DNA from: Tillandsia leiboldiana
Taxonomy: Eukaryota > Streptophyta > Magnoliopsida > Poales > Bromeliaceae
Assembly (NCBI GenBank): GCA_029204045.2
Contig: JAQNDB010000268.1
Span: forward strand, 39,436 to 103,435
Direction of reading: 5' to 3'
DNA: 64,000 nucleotides
Shown here: one piece after another, positions 43,199 to 55,153 of the stretch
How the letters are laid out: the number at the start of each line of letters is the position of its first letter
How positions within the stretch are numbered: position 1 is the first letter of the stretch
Program-made: the position numbers and the translations under genes
Notes under the pieces: model-generated
Told to the model about the DNA's origin: nothing
The model's database searches: none
Seen by the model: the letters and a program-made list of their open reading frames with translations, nothing else

Positions 43199-43972
43199 AT
43201 CTCCCCCTTTGGCGGTTTCGTGACAAAACACAGATCCACTAAAGAAAATTCAAAAAGATATTTTTGTTGCTATCACCATACAACAAAAATTTACAATGGA
43301 GATCCGAAAATTTAAAAACATGAGATAAACTCCTAAAACAGACTCTAGACTTAGACATCTGTACTCTCTGCACAAAGAAATCATTCTTGACAAAAAGAGA
43401 TCGTTAGATACCTCAAGAATATTTAGCATTCAAAACCTAGTACAGAGATAGAGTTTATCTGATCATCATGACATTTGAGAATTCAGATATGTAAGAGAAT
43501 CATAGTCAAAAACCAACATATCTTCTATGCAATCAAAAACCAAATGTCATAAAGTGTTAGTCCAACATCAACTTGTTAGTCATATTACATGCCCAAATAG
43601 TTAGTCGAATAGTTAGTAGAGACATGCAAACAATCACAAGATAAAAACCAAAGTTGAAGTTGAAGTGATACTTACCTTGATGTTCATTCACATCATCATT
43701 GTTCAATCATTCACATCATCATTGTACCTTGATGCAGTCATCATGGTTCATCATTGTACCTTGATGTATACAAAATCACAATTTTCACAATATCATTGTT
43801 CAAGTTCTCTAAACTTTCTCCCCCTTTTTGTCACAAACAAAGCCAAAATTACCAAAAATTGAAGGAGAGTTAAAAAATTTCAAAGAAAATGTTCCGAAAT
43901 TTAAGAACTAGAACTAAGATTAAGTCCTAAAAACTGAAAAACCTGCACAAAAAGATTAGAAAGAAGATTAAG
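43199..43972 (-). other. copia3 3' non-coding region
   Basis: Contains the LTR-adjacent polypurine tract (43199-43212) and a second AAAAAGGGGGAGAA tract near 43821-43834. A direct repeat of TTCACATCATCATTG occurs near 43685-43725. No coding sequence. Confidence 0.7.
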
Positions 43973-44569
43973 TCAGTCAGAATCCGAACTAGTGGGATTG
44001 GTACAATCCAATTTCTTCAAAATCGCTTGAAGCATTTTTGACATTCTGGAGACCTTTCTTTTCATCTTATGTTGCTCAGAGATAATCTGTTTGAGATTTG
44101 TAGACACGCTGTCTTGTCCAGCAGACGATCTTCGCTGTTCTTGTCGAAGTGAGGACCCTACATTCGCTTTTGCTGTGTGTCTCCAGGACGTTGAAGGATG
44201 TAGTATAGAACCAGACGGTGCATCTTGACCTTCAATCCATGGAGATTCCCTAATGAGAGAGCGAGCTCTGGTGAGGGGTCTATCAATCTGAATTCCAGTT
44301 CCCCTCGAATTCTTTTGCCTAGTGTACTGCTTTGTTGTTGAGGACGATCTCATCAGCTTCTTGTTCTTCAAGTACAACCTATCTTCTTTGTCAATAGCTT
44401 TTTGTGCTTGTTCACAAATCTGTTCCCAGTCTTCTTCATCTGATTCTGAATCAATTTGATAGACTTTCTTTGTCTCTTCTTGATTTGAGTCATCTTGTTC
44501 TCTTTTTATATAAGACCCACTCGGTCCTACCATTGCTACCAAAAGGAAGATTATCCAGGCGAATGCCAT
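43973..44569 (-). CDS. Third ORF of copia3, short form
   Basis: 198 codons from ATG 44569. The N-terminus MAFAWIIFLLVAMV matches copia1 MAFTWIIVLLVAMV (a hydrophobic anchor), followed by an acidic stretch. The C-terminal basic helix region and SDSD tail also match. The central domain of about 280 residues is missing. The frame is open, so the shortening was in-frame or the copy derives from a short-form lineage. Function unknown. Confidence 0.7.
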   Translation of the reverse strand: MAFAWIIFLLVAMVGPSGSYIKREQDDSNQEETKKVYQIDSESDEEDWEQICEQAQKAIDKEDRLYLKNKKLMRSSSTTKQYTRQKNSRGTGIQIDRPLTRARSLIRESPWIEGQDAPSGSILHPSTSWRHTAKANVGSSLRQEQRRSSAGQDSVSTNLKQIISEQHKMKRKVSRMSKMLQAILKKLDCTNPTSSDSD

Positions 44570-44598
44570 TGGTGCAAGTGCTTAAAAGTTTTAAAATC

Positions 44599-44982
44599 CT
44601 GTGAACAATAACTCAAAAACACATGAAAAATTGTTAATTTTCAAAAATTTGAGAAATTGTACCCAAACAATCATAATCATGTAGAGAGACTAAGAATCAA
44701 ATTAGTTTTGCAAAAGGACTTTTAAAAATAGATCAATTGCATGATTTTCGAAAATCCTTATTATATTCCCTAAAACCGAAATTTTAGAAATCGAAGCCTA
44801 AAAATCCGTTAATCAGGAGAATACTTAGCATATAATCAAAACTAATCTACCCAGAGTTCTTATTTCAAAAGAAATTTGATCAAAAACCATCCACAAACAA
44901 AGTTGATCCAAGAAATTCATCACGTTTGAGGAGGAAAAGAGAAAAACGGTGAAAAACCGAGATTTTGATCAATAAAACTTAC
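44599..44982 (-). other. Predicted intron upstream of the copia3 third ORF
   Basis: Minus-strand donor GTAAGT (44982-44977) and acceptor TTCACAG (AG at 44600-44599), 384 bp. Both sites correspond to the copia1 intron. Confidence 0.55.
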
Positions 44983-45097
44983 TTGGAGTTGAAGAACTTG
45001 AGTTTGAAAGCTTCCAGGAAGGATGAAATCTAGAGAGAGAGGCTCTGGAAACTTTGGAACAAAAGATTGGAGTAAAAGAAATCAAAACCCTTTTGTT

Positions 45098-45275
45098 CTT
45101 TATAAAAGCCCTAGCCGCGATCCGGATCAGTTCATGATTGCGATCCGGATCGGCTACCCGCAGTGAGAAACTGCGTTCGGGATCCGGATCGGCAGGTCCA
45201 ATCCGGATCGTCAGCCCGCAGAAGAAAACCTGCGTTCGGGATCCGGATCATCTTCCCCGATCCGGATCGGCTCCA
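45098..45275 (-). promoter_or_regulatory. Putative internal promoter of copia3
   Basis: Read on the minus strand: ATCCGGAT palindromes (45119-45275, including the CCCGAACG extension), then TTTTATAAAG with TATAAAG at 45104-45098, then the splice donor about 116 bp on and the third ORF. This copy has the best TATA box of the three. Confidence 0.55.
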
Positions 45276-46208
45276 ACTTTTTCTTTAGAAAATTTCAGAG
45301 AAATTCAAGAAAAATCAGAAAAAGATTGTAAGCACAAATGTGTATCAACTTTAAACAAAAATCATCGTTTCATACAACAAGAATTAGATTATGCCAAATC
45401 TATCAATAATATCCAAAAATGAAACGAAAATTTACAAAAATTAAATCCCTTAAAGTTGAACACCTTCAATTACATCTAACTTGATCTTATGAGTAATGCC
45501 TTTATCAAATCATCAATTCAGTAAAGAAAATGAAATACAAAGATCAATAGATGTTTAAAATCCCAAATATAATAGATAATATATCTAGACAATCTGTTGA
45601 AGAGAGTGGCTCTTTGAGCATCTTTCTTTAAAAACCCACCTTATACCAACCTTGAAATTTGACGGAGTCAAGTATTTCAACATGCATTATACTTAATCAA
45701 AATTTGAACAACCATGCTTGGTATACATGTGGTAGCTGCACACAATACTCGGACGACCGAGGTGGTAGCTCTTTCCTCCATGTGGTGGTAGTTTTCACAC
45801 TCCTCATTGGGATGTAACTCTTTCCACATCTTTTGAGCATTTTACTTTTTCTATGACTCCCCCTCAATTGGCTATCAATTATTTAAGATATAAAGTATTC
45901 AACCAAATATTGATCTCGATTTCATACTCGACTAAGCAGTCAAATAAGATAATGACTATACCAAGAGATCATTGAGAGAGAGAAATTGACTTTGATCACT
46001 TAGAAGATGATTTAATTAATATAAATGATCATTGCAACAGTGAAATATTATGATGGCAAAAGCATAATAAATTTCTAAATGTGCGAAAAGATGCAATTAA
46101 AGTCAATTATGATCTATGCTCGATTAATGTCCTATGTACAAACATAGATAATGAACAAAACAAAAACAAATACAAAACCTATCCTAAGCAAAGGTTTCAA
46201 AAAGAAGT
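45276..46208 (-). other. copia3 non-coding region after pol
   Basis: Contains the conserved block with the CTCGG-TCGT-CCGAG hairpin (about 45716-45835) and a GAGGGGGAG tract (about 45859-45867). A/T-rich otherwise; no ORF supported. Confidence 0.65.
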
Positions 46209-48678
46209 TTATTTCAAGGAAAGCATTCCAATTGCTTTTCGTAAATGAATAAAACATTTTTGATCCAAAGGTTTTGTTAGAATGTCAGCTAATTGATCCT
46301 CAGTTGAAATATATGAAAGTTGAAGAGTATTTGATTCAACTAGCTCTCTAAGAAAATGATATCTAAGTTCAATATGTTTTGTTCTAGAGTGCAACACAGG
46401 GTTTTTCGAAATGTTAATTGCACTTGTGTTGTCACAAAGAATTGTTACCGAAGATGCTGAAATGCGGAAGTCGCTCAATACGCTTTTCATCCAAATGAGT
46501 TGAGTTGAGCAACTTCCAGCTGAAATGTATTCCGCTTCGGCAGTCGAGAGTGCTATGCAATTCTGCTTTTTACTGTGCCATACAACAAGGCAATGGCCAA
46601 GATAGAAGCATGCACCACTCGTGCTTTTCCGATCATCCACTGATCCTGCGCAATCGGCATCTGAGTATCCAACAATATCCAAACTTGTTCCCATAGGATA
46701 CCAAATTCTGAAATTAATTGATCCTTTGATATACCGGATGATCCTTTTCACCGCTTTCAGGTGAACCTCCTTTGGTGCTGATTGATATCTCGCGCAACTC
46801 CCAACACCAAAAGATATATCCGGGCGACTAGCCGTGAGGTAAAGTAGACTTCCAATCATACTTCGATACAGTTTCTCGTCTACATTCTCACTTTGTGATT
46901 CACTTCCAAGTCCCTTGTGGCTAGTTCCCATTGGAGTTGGAAAATCTTTACAATTTTCTAGATCAAACTTTTTGACCAACTCCATTGCATACTTGGATTG
47001 ACTCAAGTGAATACCTTCATCATTTTGTTTAATTTGCAATCCAAGGAAATAAGTCAATTCGCCCATCATGGACATCTCAAATTCGCTTTCCATGGTCTCC
47101 GCGAATTTAGAAGCATCATTATCTCTTGTTGCGCCAAATACTATGTCATCGACATATATTTGTGCTACAATGAAATTATTTTGATAATGCTTCACAAAGA
47201 GAGTCCTGTCAGCTCCCCCTCGAGTATAGCCCTTCTCCAAAAGGTGCTTTGTTAACCTTTCATACCATGCTCGCGGTGCTTGTTTCAGACCGTAAAGAGC
47301 CTTTTTCAAACGAAAAACATGGTTAGGTTGTTTATGATCTACAAAACCTTTCGGTTGAGCCACATAAACTTCCTCATTTAAAAACCCATTTAGAAAAGCG
47401 CTCTTAACGTCCATTTGAAATAATTTGATTTTAAAATGACAAGCAATAGCAAACAGTATACGAATGGACTCGAGTCTAGCTACAGGGGCGAATGTTTCGT
47501 CAAAGTCTATACCTTCTACTTGAGAGTAGCCTTGAGCAACTAATCGTGCCTTGTTCCTGATGATAGTACCATCCTCATTTTTCTTGTTCTTGAAGATCCA
47601 TTTGGTACCTATCACATTGTGTTGCTGTGGAGGCTTCGTTAATTCCCAGACTTTGTTTCGCTCAAATTGATGGAGCTCTTCCTGCATTGCTTTAATCCAG
47701 TAGTCATCCTGAAGAGCTTCATCTATGTTCTTTGGTTCGATTAAAGATACGTAGCAAGCGAATCCACAAACCAACTGCCTCCGAGTTCTGACTCCTTCTT
47801 GTGGATCTCCAATAATATTCGATTCCGGATGATCCTTGGAGATTCGTAACGTTTGTTGAAACGGAGTACTCGGAGATACATGAGATGATTCCTGCACATC
47901 AGATAAACTAGAAGAGCCATTAGATGCATCATTAATATTGGAAGTATTATCATGAGAAGATGCACTAGCAGGAGAATCATCATCTAGAGAGATATCGAGG
48001 GTAGATTTTCCAGATCCAAAGTGAAAAGCTTCATCTACTTTAACATTTATAGATTCTACGATCGTCTTAGATTCCAAGTTAAAAACTCGATATGCTCTAC
48101 TATTAGTAGAATACCCCAAGAAAATCCCTTCGTCACTTCGTGAGTCAAACTTTCCAAGGTTTTCACGGTCACGTAAAAAGTAACACCGACTCCCGAAGAT
48201 GCGAAAATATTTGATGTTGGGTTTTCTACCACACCATAGTTCATATGGTGTATTTAACGTTCCCGGGCGCAAGAACACTCGATTAATGACATAGACAGCA
48301 GTGTTCACAGCTTCAGCCCAAAAATGTAGCGGTAAATTCCGGCTATGAAGCATCACACGCGCCATCTCTTGAACAACCCTGTTCTTGCGCTCGACAACAC
48401 CATTCTGTTGAGGTGTATAGGGTGCAGAGAATTCATGCTTAATACCGTTTGAAGTACAAAAGTCAATGAATTTTGAATTAATGAATTCTCCACCTCTATC
48501 ACTTCTAACACGAATGATCTTTTCATTCTTTTCAATCATAATACGAAGGCAAATCTCGTGAAAAGAATCAAAAGTATCAGCTTTCTCTTTTAAAAATGCT
48601 ACCCAAGAATACCGAGAGAAATCATCAACCAATAAAAAAAAATACCATTTACCTCCCAAAGATGGTTGACGGGTCGGC
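46209..48678 (-). pseudogene. pol: pol of copia3, lacking protease and the first integrase Asp
   Basis: The frame is open on the minus strand to 46209. Retained copia sequence starts at [12 protein letters not shown], just past the DLMGP catalytic Asp, so the integrase active site is incomplete. SDRGGEF, VVERKNR, the RT YVDD and RNase H (YSDADC) are present. The apparent N-terminus upstream (MKPLLVF to 48764) is gag remnant and filler read in frame, not a real start. Confidence 0.9.
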
Positions 48679-48744
48679 CAAAAGAAAAAGAAGAAAAGAA
48701 AATAGTCTACATAAACTACACAAGATTTAATCGTAGAACGATTA
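48679..48744 (-). other. Filler DNA at the copia3 gag/pol deletion
   Basis: About 66 bases (purine-rich AAAAGAAAAAGAAG on the plus strand, with an AATCG-TAGAA-CGATT inverted repeat) unlike copia1 or copia2, joining the end of gag (KVWVCKGE) to the integrase. This is typical of end-joining repair. Confidence 0.6.
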
Positions 48745-51344
48745 AAGACAAGGAGGGGTTTCACCTTTGCATACCCAAACCTTTTGAGTTTTGGAGTATG
48801 TTGGCAATGGTTGAGAAGTTTTCCTTGATGAAGACGTCTTGCATGATTGGTCTTTTTCTTTTGTCATCGTCTTTTTTGAAGTACTACCAATGTCCTTTTC
48901 TTTAGGAAAATCCTTCTTTGAATTCCGGGGAGTGAACTTATTGGTAGTAGTTGCAAGATGTGGTTGATTTGATCTTTGAGCTCCAATCTTGCAGTTTCTT
49001 TCAATGTGCCCTGCAAAATTACAACGAAAACATACCTTTGTGCTTGACGATTCTGAAGAGGATGAAGTAGGCTTGTTGTCGTTGGTTGTCATGATTTCCG
49101 GTGTCGGAGGAGGAGATACCGACTGAGGCACAAAGACTGTCCCAACCGAACTAAAATTGTCTTCAGTTCGATTGTATCCGAGGCCGAACTTGTTTGTTTG
49201 ACCAAGACCAAGGAGTTTATCCAACTTACTCCTTCCAAGAGAAAATTGCTGTAAGTCATCCTTGAGTTGGCAAATGGTCTCTGTCATTTCCAATTTTTCC
49301 CGTCGGGCCTCGCCGTAGAGCTTCAAGAAATAGTTCGCTTTGTTCACCATATCTATATAGTTCTTCTCGAGTTGCTCATTGGACTCTTGAAGGGAAACAT
49401 TTGCTTTTATCAGGTTTTCCCTTTCCACTTCAAGAGCGTTTGAGAGAGAAGTCGCTCTTTTTGCTTCTTCTTCGAGATCATGCACTCTCCCTCTCAAACT
49501 CTTGTTTTGCTTAGCCACTTTCTTTGAATCCCGTAAAGATCTGTGATAGGCTAGAGCAAAATCTTCACCTTCCGAATCATCCGATTCATTGTCCGTTGCA
49601 TTCTTTTCAACAGTGGAGTTGGGCAACGACTCGGATGTACTTGCCATAAAGCACATGAAGGGTGAAGATACGGACGCGTGGAATGCGGTGGAGCTCTTTT
49701 CTTCATCACTCGAAGACGACTCATTTGACGTTGAGTTGTCATCCCAAGTGACGACTTGCATCGCCTTCTTCTTTGCCGGATACTTGTTAGGACACTCCGT
49801 TGCAATGTGGCCGTTGTGACACCCCCGGAATTTGGATTAGTCCTATATATAAATGATATAATAGGACTAAATCTCTAACCCGGCTATAGCATTTTGGATG
49901 GTAGCAAGATCCAAGAGGAACATGAGAGTTAAGCGTGCTAGAGCTATAGTAGTTCTAGGATGGGTGACCCCCTGGGAAGTGGGGCGTCACAGTTGGTATC
50001 AGAGCCATTCACCAGCCGGAAATGTGAGATGAGTCTCGGCTGAGCCAGGGTTATTTAGCGGGTAGAGCGAGGCTCCCCGGCTAATGATCGTTGTGAGTGG
50101 AGTGCAGCTCCTCACATGGTCGGCTAAGGCTAGCGAGACAAGTCTCACATCGCCTGGTGCTTGTGAGTGTGCTTGAGCCTGACGTGGACGTCAGGGCTTA
50201 AAGGGGGGAAGAATGTGACACCCCCGGAATTTGGATTAGTCCTATATATAAATGATATAATAGGACTAAATCTCTAACCCGGCTATAGCATTTTGGATGG
50301 TAGCAAGATCCAAGAGGAACATGAGAGTTAAGCGTGCTAGAGCTAGAGTAGTTCTAGGATGGGTGACCCCCTGGGAAGTGGGGCGTCACAGCCGTAGCCT
50401 CGACATTTGAAGCATTATAGTTGTCCTTCTGAACTTTTCTTATCCTTTGAGAAGTTCTCTTGCTTTCTTGACTTGTAACTTGAAGTACCCTTGCCTTTGT
50501 TCGACTTTCCGAAGGATGGAGATTTGCTTGAATTGCCCCTTCGAAAGTTGCGGCGAAACTTCCTTGTCAAGAGAGCGAGCTGCTTCTCAAATTCCTCCAT
50601 AGAAAGGTTCTCGTCATCGTCTGAGGAGGATGTATCCGCGCCTTCTTCCTTAGTTGTTTTCAACGCATAACCTGAAGACTTAGAAGTGGATTCCTTTCCA
50701 GAAGAATTGTTAGTAGTAAATGTCATTTCATAAGTTTGTAATGAACCAACTAATTCTTCTACACGTATTTCGTCCGGGTGTTTAATAGTTTCAATGGCAG
50801 TAACCTTTGGGCGAAATCGTTCAGGAAGAGTTCTTAAGATCTTTCTTACAATCTTAAATTCTGGAATCTTCTCTCCCAGGTTAGCACATGAGTTTACGAT
50901 ATCTTGCAATCGTGTATAGTAGTCCGTGAAAGATTCATTTTCTGCCATCAAGATAGAGTCAAACTTGCTCGTAAGCATTTGCAGTTTCTGAATCTTCACG
51001 AGGTTAGTTCCCTCATGTGTAACCTGAAGAACATCCCAGATTTCTTTCGCAGTCTCACATGCCGAGACGCGAGAGAATTCAGTTTGAGATAAGGCATTAA
51101 AAATAGCATTAATTCCCTTGCCATTGAAAGAAGATGAATCTAACTCTTCCTTGGTCCATTTTGACCTAGGTTTTAAGGTGTGAACATCACCAATAAATTC
51201 AGTTGGATTAGACCATCCTAATTCAATTGATTGCCACACCCGTTCGTCGATGGAAATTAAAAAGGCTTTCATCCGCACTTTCCAGTACGCATAATTTGTT
51301 CCATGGAAGAACGGGGGTCGGTTGATGTTTCCACCTTCAACCAT
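48745..51344 (-). pseudogene. gag: gag of copia3, interrupted by Cassandra-2 and one stop
   Basis: Starts at 51344 ([15 protein letters not shown]). The frame runs to a TAA at 50415-50417, where copia1 and copia2 have a Gln codon just before the first zinc knuckle. Cassandra-2 sits within that knuckle (target GCCGT). Removing the 581 inserted bases restores the frame, and 49809-48742 encodes the rest, including the coiled coil and second knuckle [14 protein letters not shown]. The end is lost in the protease-region deletion. Confidence 0.9.
49815..50390 (+). mobile_element. Cassandra-2: TRIM retrotransposon with 5S-derived LTRs
   Basis: 576 bp with LTRs 49815-49991 and 50214-50390 (177 bp each), PBS TGGTATCAGAGCC at 49994-50006 and purine tract AAAGGGGGGAAGAA before the right LTR. 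TSD GCCGT at 49810-49814 and 50391-50395. Nearly identical to Cassandra-1. The 5S-like domains are at 49880-49991 and 50279-50390. It lies opposite in strand to its host copia3. Confidence 0.95.
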
Positions 51345-51363
51345 TGTTTACAACCCTATTCCC

Positions 51364-51375
51364 GCTCCGATACCA
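51364..51375 (-). other. Primer-binding site of copia3
   Basis: Minus strand TGGTATCGGAGC, two bases from the 5' LTR; one base off the initiator tRNA-Met complement. Confidence 0.8.
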
Positions 51376-51377
51376 CT

Positions 51378-52736
51378 TGTTGGGTTATATGTAATAAGGA
51401 TCTAAATAGGGGAAAAAAACACCTAGAGGGGGGTGAATAGGTGTAAACATATAAACACTCAAAAATCGTTGCGATAAAAACCCAATGCGGAAATAAAAAT
51501 AATACGCAAGATTTTTACGTGGAAAACTCCATCACCGGAGTAAAAAACCACGAGACCGATAACACGGCAGAAATCCACTAGAATTAAAACACGTACAAGG
51601 TGATTTACCGTACACACTTACGACTCAACCTTTTCCATACGCTCCTAGAGGATCTTCTCCGCTCGCTCCACGACGCTTCTCGAATCCACGATCTGCGCCC
51701 AACGCCGAATCCACGGCGTCCAACGTCGAATCCACGACGTCCGACCGAATCCACGGTCTTCACCCAATAGCACCCTTCGAATCCACGAACGTGCCTCGCT
51801 CCGAATCCACGAGAGCGGTTGAACCTTGAATCCACAAGGACACGCGAATCCACGCGCCGATTTTTGGGGTAAATCGTTGTTTTTGGTGGTGATGATCCGC
51901 CGAATACTTAGATCAAAGATAGATCGGAAATACCATCTAAGTATTCATTAGTTTGATTCAACTCAAGATGTGAGTATGAAAACCTAGAATCAAACTAATC
52001 AATATAGATGAAGAAACATAGAGTATTCTCTAATGATTTCCTTTCTTCTCTATATGTGGATCTAGAGCCGTATAAGATGATATATGAAAATGACGGCTAT
52101 TTGGATTTTCGGCCTCTTTTTGGATTAACCCTAGAAAAAGAGTCATAGGGTCTATTTATAGGTTAGAAACCCTAGGAAGGAGATAAGAATCAAAAACCTA
52201 ACATTTCTGGAGATTTTACGGACGGCGATCCGGATCGGATTAGCTGTGATCCGGATCGTCGTAACGAGTCAGGCAAATCCAGAAAAACGAAGGTTCGGGA
52301 TCCGGATCGAAGTGCTTGATCCGGATCGTTCATACAGTTCACCAAACATCAACGTTCGGGATCCGGATTGCGAAGCCTGATCCGGATCGTTCAAGGAAGA
52401 TGGTAAACTCAGTGTTCGGGATCCGGATCAAGAGGGGCTACGATCCGGATTGAACTGGTGTATGAACGAACCACCTTCGGGATCCGGATCGAACAACCTG
52501 ATCCGGATCCTGAACATGTCCCAAGTCCAGTTTTTGATTTTTATGCAATGAAAGATTCTTCCAAGTGTTTCTACACTACAAGAAGTATTCGGATCACACA
52601 AAATCTTTAGTTAAACATACCTGATCCTTTTGAATTCTTCTTTCTTGAGATTGAGTTAAATGATCCAACTTTCTTCACCTTCAATCTTCAAGACTTGAGA
52701 CTTTCACGAAACTACGCCAACTCAAATTCCGTAACA
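51378..52736 (-). repeat. copia3 5' LTR
   Basis: 1359 bp, almost identical to the 3' LTR (for example, one T missing near 43047 relative to 52588). The palindrome cluster is at about 52225-52510. High LTR identity implies a recent insertion. Confidence 0.95.
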
Positions 52737-53279
52737 TAGGCGTAGATTTATTTCCAGCATTCTATCTATCTTTCTATCTATCTATCTATCTATCTGTTTT
52801 TGTCCCCAGCAGACTTAGTGGGCATGCCGCAGGTTTTGGCGTCGGCACCCACTGAGATCTGCCTGTTGCAGTAGATCTCACACCCGCTGTGATGACAGGT
52901 GTTCCTGAGGCGATCGTTCCAGGCTCGGCTCGTGTGGAGTCTTCAGACCGGGGTAAGGGCCGTGGCCGGCTAGTTCCTACCCGAGTCTGTGGGGTCAGTG
53001 GTAGAGTCACCTGAGTTTATTTTTGGTTTCCCCTTTTGTACCAGATAGTGATTTTGTACTTATGTTTTTGTGAGATAGTGGACTGGTGTACTTGGACTTT
53101 TACCACTTAGCGATTCGGTTGTTCAGTTCTTCTTTTTCAGTATAGCTTCTTTTCAGCTCTGATACTTGTATAGCTATAGATCTCTTTGCAGGTTAGACGC
53201 TTCGCCTGTACGGCAGTTTCCGTACAGACGGCGGATCTGTTGGCGAGCCCGGGTCGCAGTTAGACCCCGGGGCGTGACA
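52737..53279 (+). repeat. LTR-E, fragment 2 (3' end of LTR-E)
   Basis: Continues LTR-E after copia3 to its end GGGGCGTGACA at 53279. It has a TATC microsatellite (52761-52795), a U5 stem (GAGATCT with AGATCTC, about 52855-52879), the coding-like segment (from 52899) and hairpins CTGTACGG-CAGTTT-CCGTACAG (53206-53227) and CGGGTC with GACCCCG (53250-53269). No PBS follows, so it is a solo or 3' LTR. Confidence 0.85.
52899..53014 (+). other. Short conserved coding-like segment in U5 of LTR-E (stop lost)
   Basis: The frame from 52901 encodes a peptide with VESSDRGKGRGR and continues to TGA 53012-53014. The DRGKG core is kept, but the A-R/E/D-stop end is not. This is the most divergent copy. Confidence 0.4.
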
Positions 53280-53473
53280 GTCGAGGCTCTAACAAACCGT
53301 CCTCTAACGGCACACAAAGCCCGGAAAAACTCCGATTCCAGCTGGGGCTTCCGCGTTGATCCGAATCAACCCGAAACCATCTGTAAACACATATGGAACA
53401 CGCTCGAGGCGATTTCTCTGCACCACACCATCCTGCGAGGTCGGGGCGCTCTACAAGGTCCCGGTACTCTACA
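53280..53473 (-). repeat. Element G LTR fragment
   Basis: On the minus strand, TGTAGAGTACC at 53473 begins an LTR directly after a purine tract (AAGGAGGGGAG, about 53474-53487) and a TTTCGAGGACGAAAC motif typical of the end of chromovirus pol. It is cut at 53279/53280 by LTR-E. Confidence 0.65.
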
Positions 53474-53487
53474 CTCTCCCCTCCTTA

Positions 53488-55153
53488 AAAAGGTTTCGTC
53501 CTCGAAACCAAAATAAATCCATAACTCAGGAGGGTGACTCAATCAAATGGGGATAGGAAACACTCAACTCATCCTCAGGCTCTCAAGTGGCCGTTCTCAC
53601 TCATCATGATGCCTCCACCGAACCTTCACTCAAGGTATGATCCGTCTGCAAGATTCCTTAGCTTCACGAGCAAGAATTTGCATCGACTGCTCCGGATACT
53701 CAAATCTTCGTCCAATTCCAAGGAAGTGACATCCAAAACATGCGGGTGATCAATATACCTCTTCCAGCCGGATAAATACTCGCGGATTAAACTCCCCGCG
53801 AAAACTCAAATCTATATATATATATATATATCCCTGCGGCTAGTGGCTTCCAAAATCATGGTCTCCAATACCAAACTCCAAGCATCTAATCGGCATAACT
53901 CCTCCATTGCTCCTTAGCAAGCAAACGCCCAAAATTCCACAAACGCACTCTCACAATTCGCCACATGGAAAGAAATTCAACATCGGGAACATTCCCCAAA
54001 TCTCCAACTCCCAATTCCAAGTTCCAAAAGTGGCACCCACTAATCGATCACCTTAGTCCAAGGTTACACTGCTCGCCTAGACAAGGCATAACTGACCATA
54101 AAGTCCTCGCCGGAATAATACCGTGATATCAATCATACACCTTTGCAACTCTATCCACCGGCGTTACCTCAAACCAAACTCTTTTTGAGTATCCAAGTAC
54201 TTCAGGTTCGAGGATCCATGAATAACTCAATTCTCTCTCTAGTACTGACACCCCTCAACATCAATGCTGGTATCCTTCTCGGCTTAATCTCCTCGAAGCT
54301 ACACTGGCCTTGCATAGTCTAAAAGCCTCTGTCCTCTGCCATGATCGTAGGCTTAGGCTAATTCCCAACGACATCACTCTTCGTTGGGTCCTCAGTCACT
54401 CTTGCAGCTGAATCACATAGCCTAACCACAGATTCTCCCGAAGTCAAGTGCAAGCTCTCTCAACTAGACAACCAACTTCTCCCTCCTTAGGAGTTGCCGC
54501 ACTATCCTCAAGTGCTCCTGAAGCTCTAAGCTACTTCGGAAATAAATCCAAATATCCACGACGGGTCCGGCTGCTAACCCGTCCAAACACAGCTGGAACA
54601 CTCAATTCATTAAATCCTAAAGGCGGCAGGGCATTAGACAATCCATTGACAGCGCTGTAAGCTCACAATGCCCCTATCGGATCCTGAACACTTTCTGGGC
54701 ACAGCCCTCGGCTATTAGGCCCCATACAGCTACCACTCTCACAAAGGCATCTACCGAAAAACAAACCAAACCTGTCTGTGCTCAAACCATCATAGAACCC
54801 TCACCGCTGTGCACTCACAACGTGGCATCACTGCCGCGTACCAAAGGCATGCCTCAACACCGTGAATCAACGGCGTGGCAACCTACACAAGTATCAATCT
54901 CTCATATCCACACTGTCGTATTCCCACGACGTGGTACTGGGTCACATAGATCCCTCGATCCAACAAAACCCGCAACCGCGCTATCAGCTCTCTGTCTCAC
55001 GGGTGATACTCCAAGAGGTGCTATCAAAGTCGGCGCCGTTCCAAAACTATGTCGACCACTATCTCGATCTCAATCTCACTAGACGGCGGCTTCAATATCA
55101 GCTCAGGTAGAATCACGTCCGGGATCACACGGCAATTAAGATACCTTTTAGTC
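53488..55153 (-). pseudogene. pol: Element G: decayed minus-strand chromovirus pol
   Basis: No long ORF survives, but minus-strand reading finds pol landmarks in order. Near 55030-55130 is the region before RT (PDV, PPS-EIE and a VVDIV block). Near 54400-54700 is RT (GHCELT, DLMN-VF, then an LED/LR-REK-like stretch and DPTKSDVV). Near 54080-54215 is the RNase H tail (TQKEFGLR and RRWIEL). Near 53590-53770 is the integrase end and chromodomain (HVLDVTSLE, QILARE, KVRWRHHDE). Many stops and TG/CA changes show great age. Its upstream part should lie beyond element F, outside the window. Confidence 0.65.
53812..53830. repeat. TA microsatellite
   Basis: A run of TA dinucleotides within the decayed element G. 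Confidence 0.9.

Larger units (their letters stand above)
41841..52736 (-). mobile_element. copia3: Sirevirus-type Copia element, near-identical LTRs, Cassandra-2 nested
   Basis: Minus-strand element of 10.9 kb. The 3' LTR is 41841-43198 and the 5' LTR 51378-52736 (1358 and 1359 bp, almost identical by eye). Target duplication TAGGG (41836-41840) and TAGGC (52737-52741) differs at one base. Gag is split by Cassandra-2 (49815-50390). The protease, pre-integrase region and first integrase Asp are replaced by filler DNA (48679-48744). The third ORF is present but much shortened. Confidence 0.92.

Noticed and set aside
48679..48764. N-terminus MKPLLVF of the apparent copia3 pol ORF
   Set aside because: It is gag remnant plus filler DNA at a deletion and has no counterpart in copia1 or copia2.
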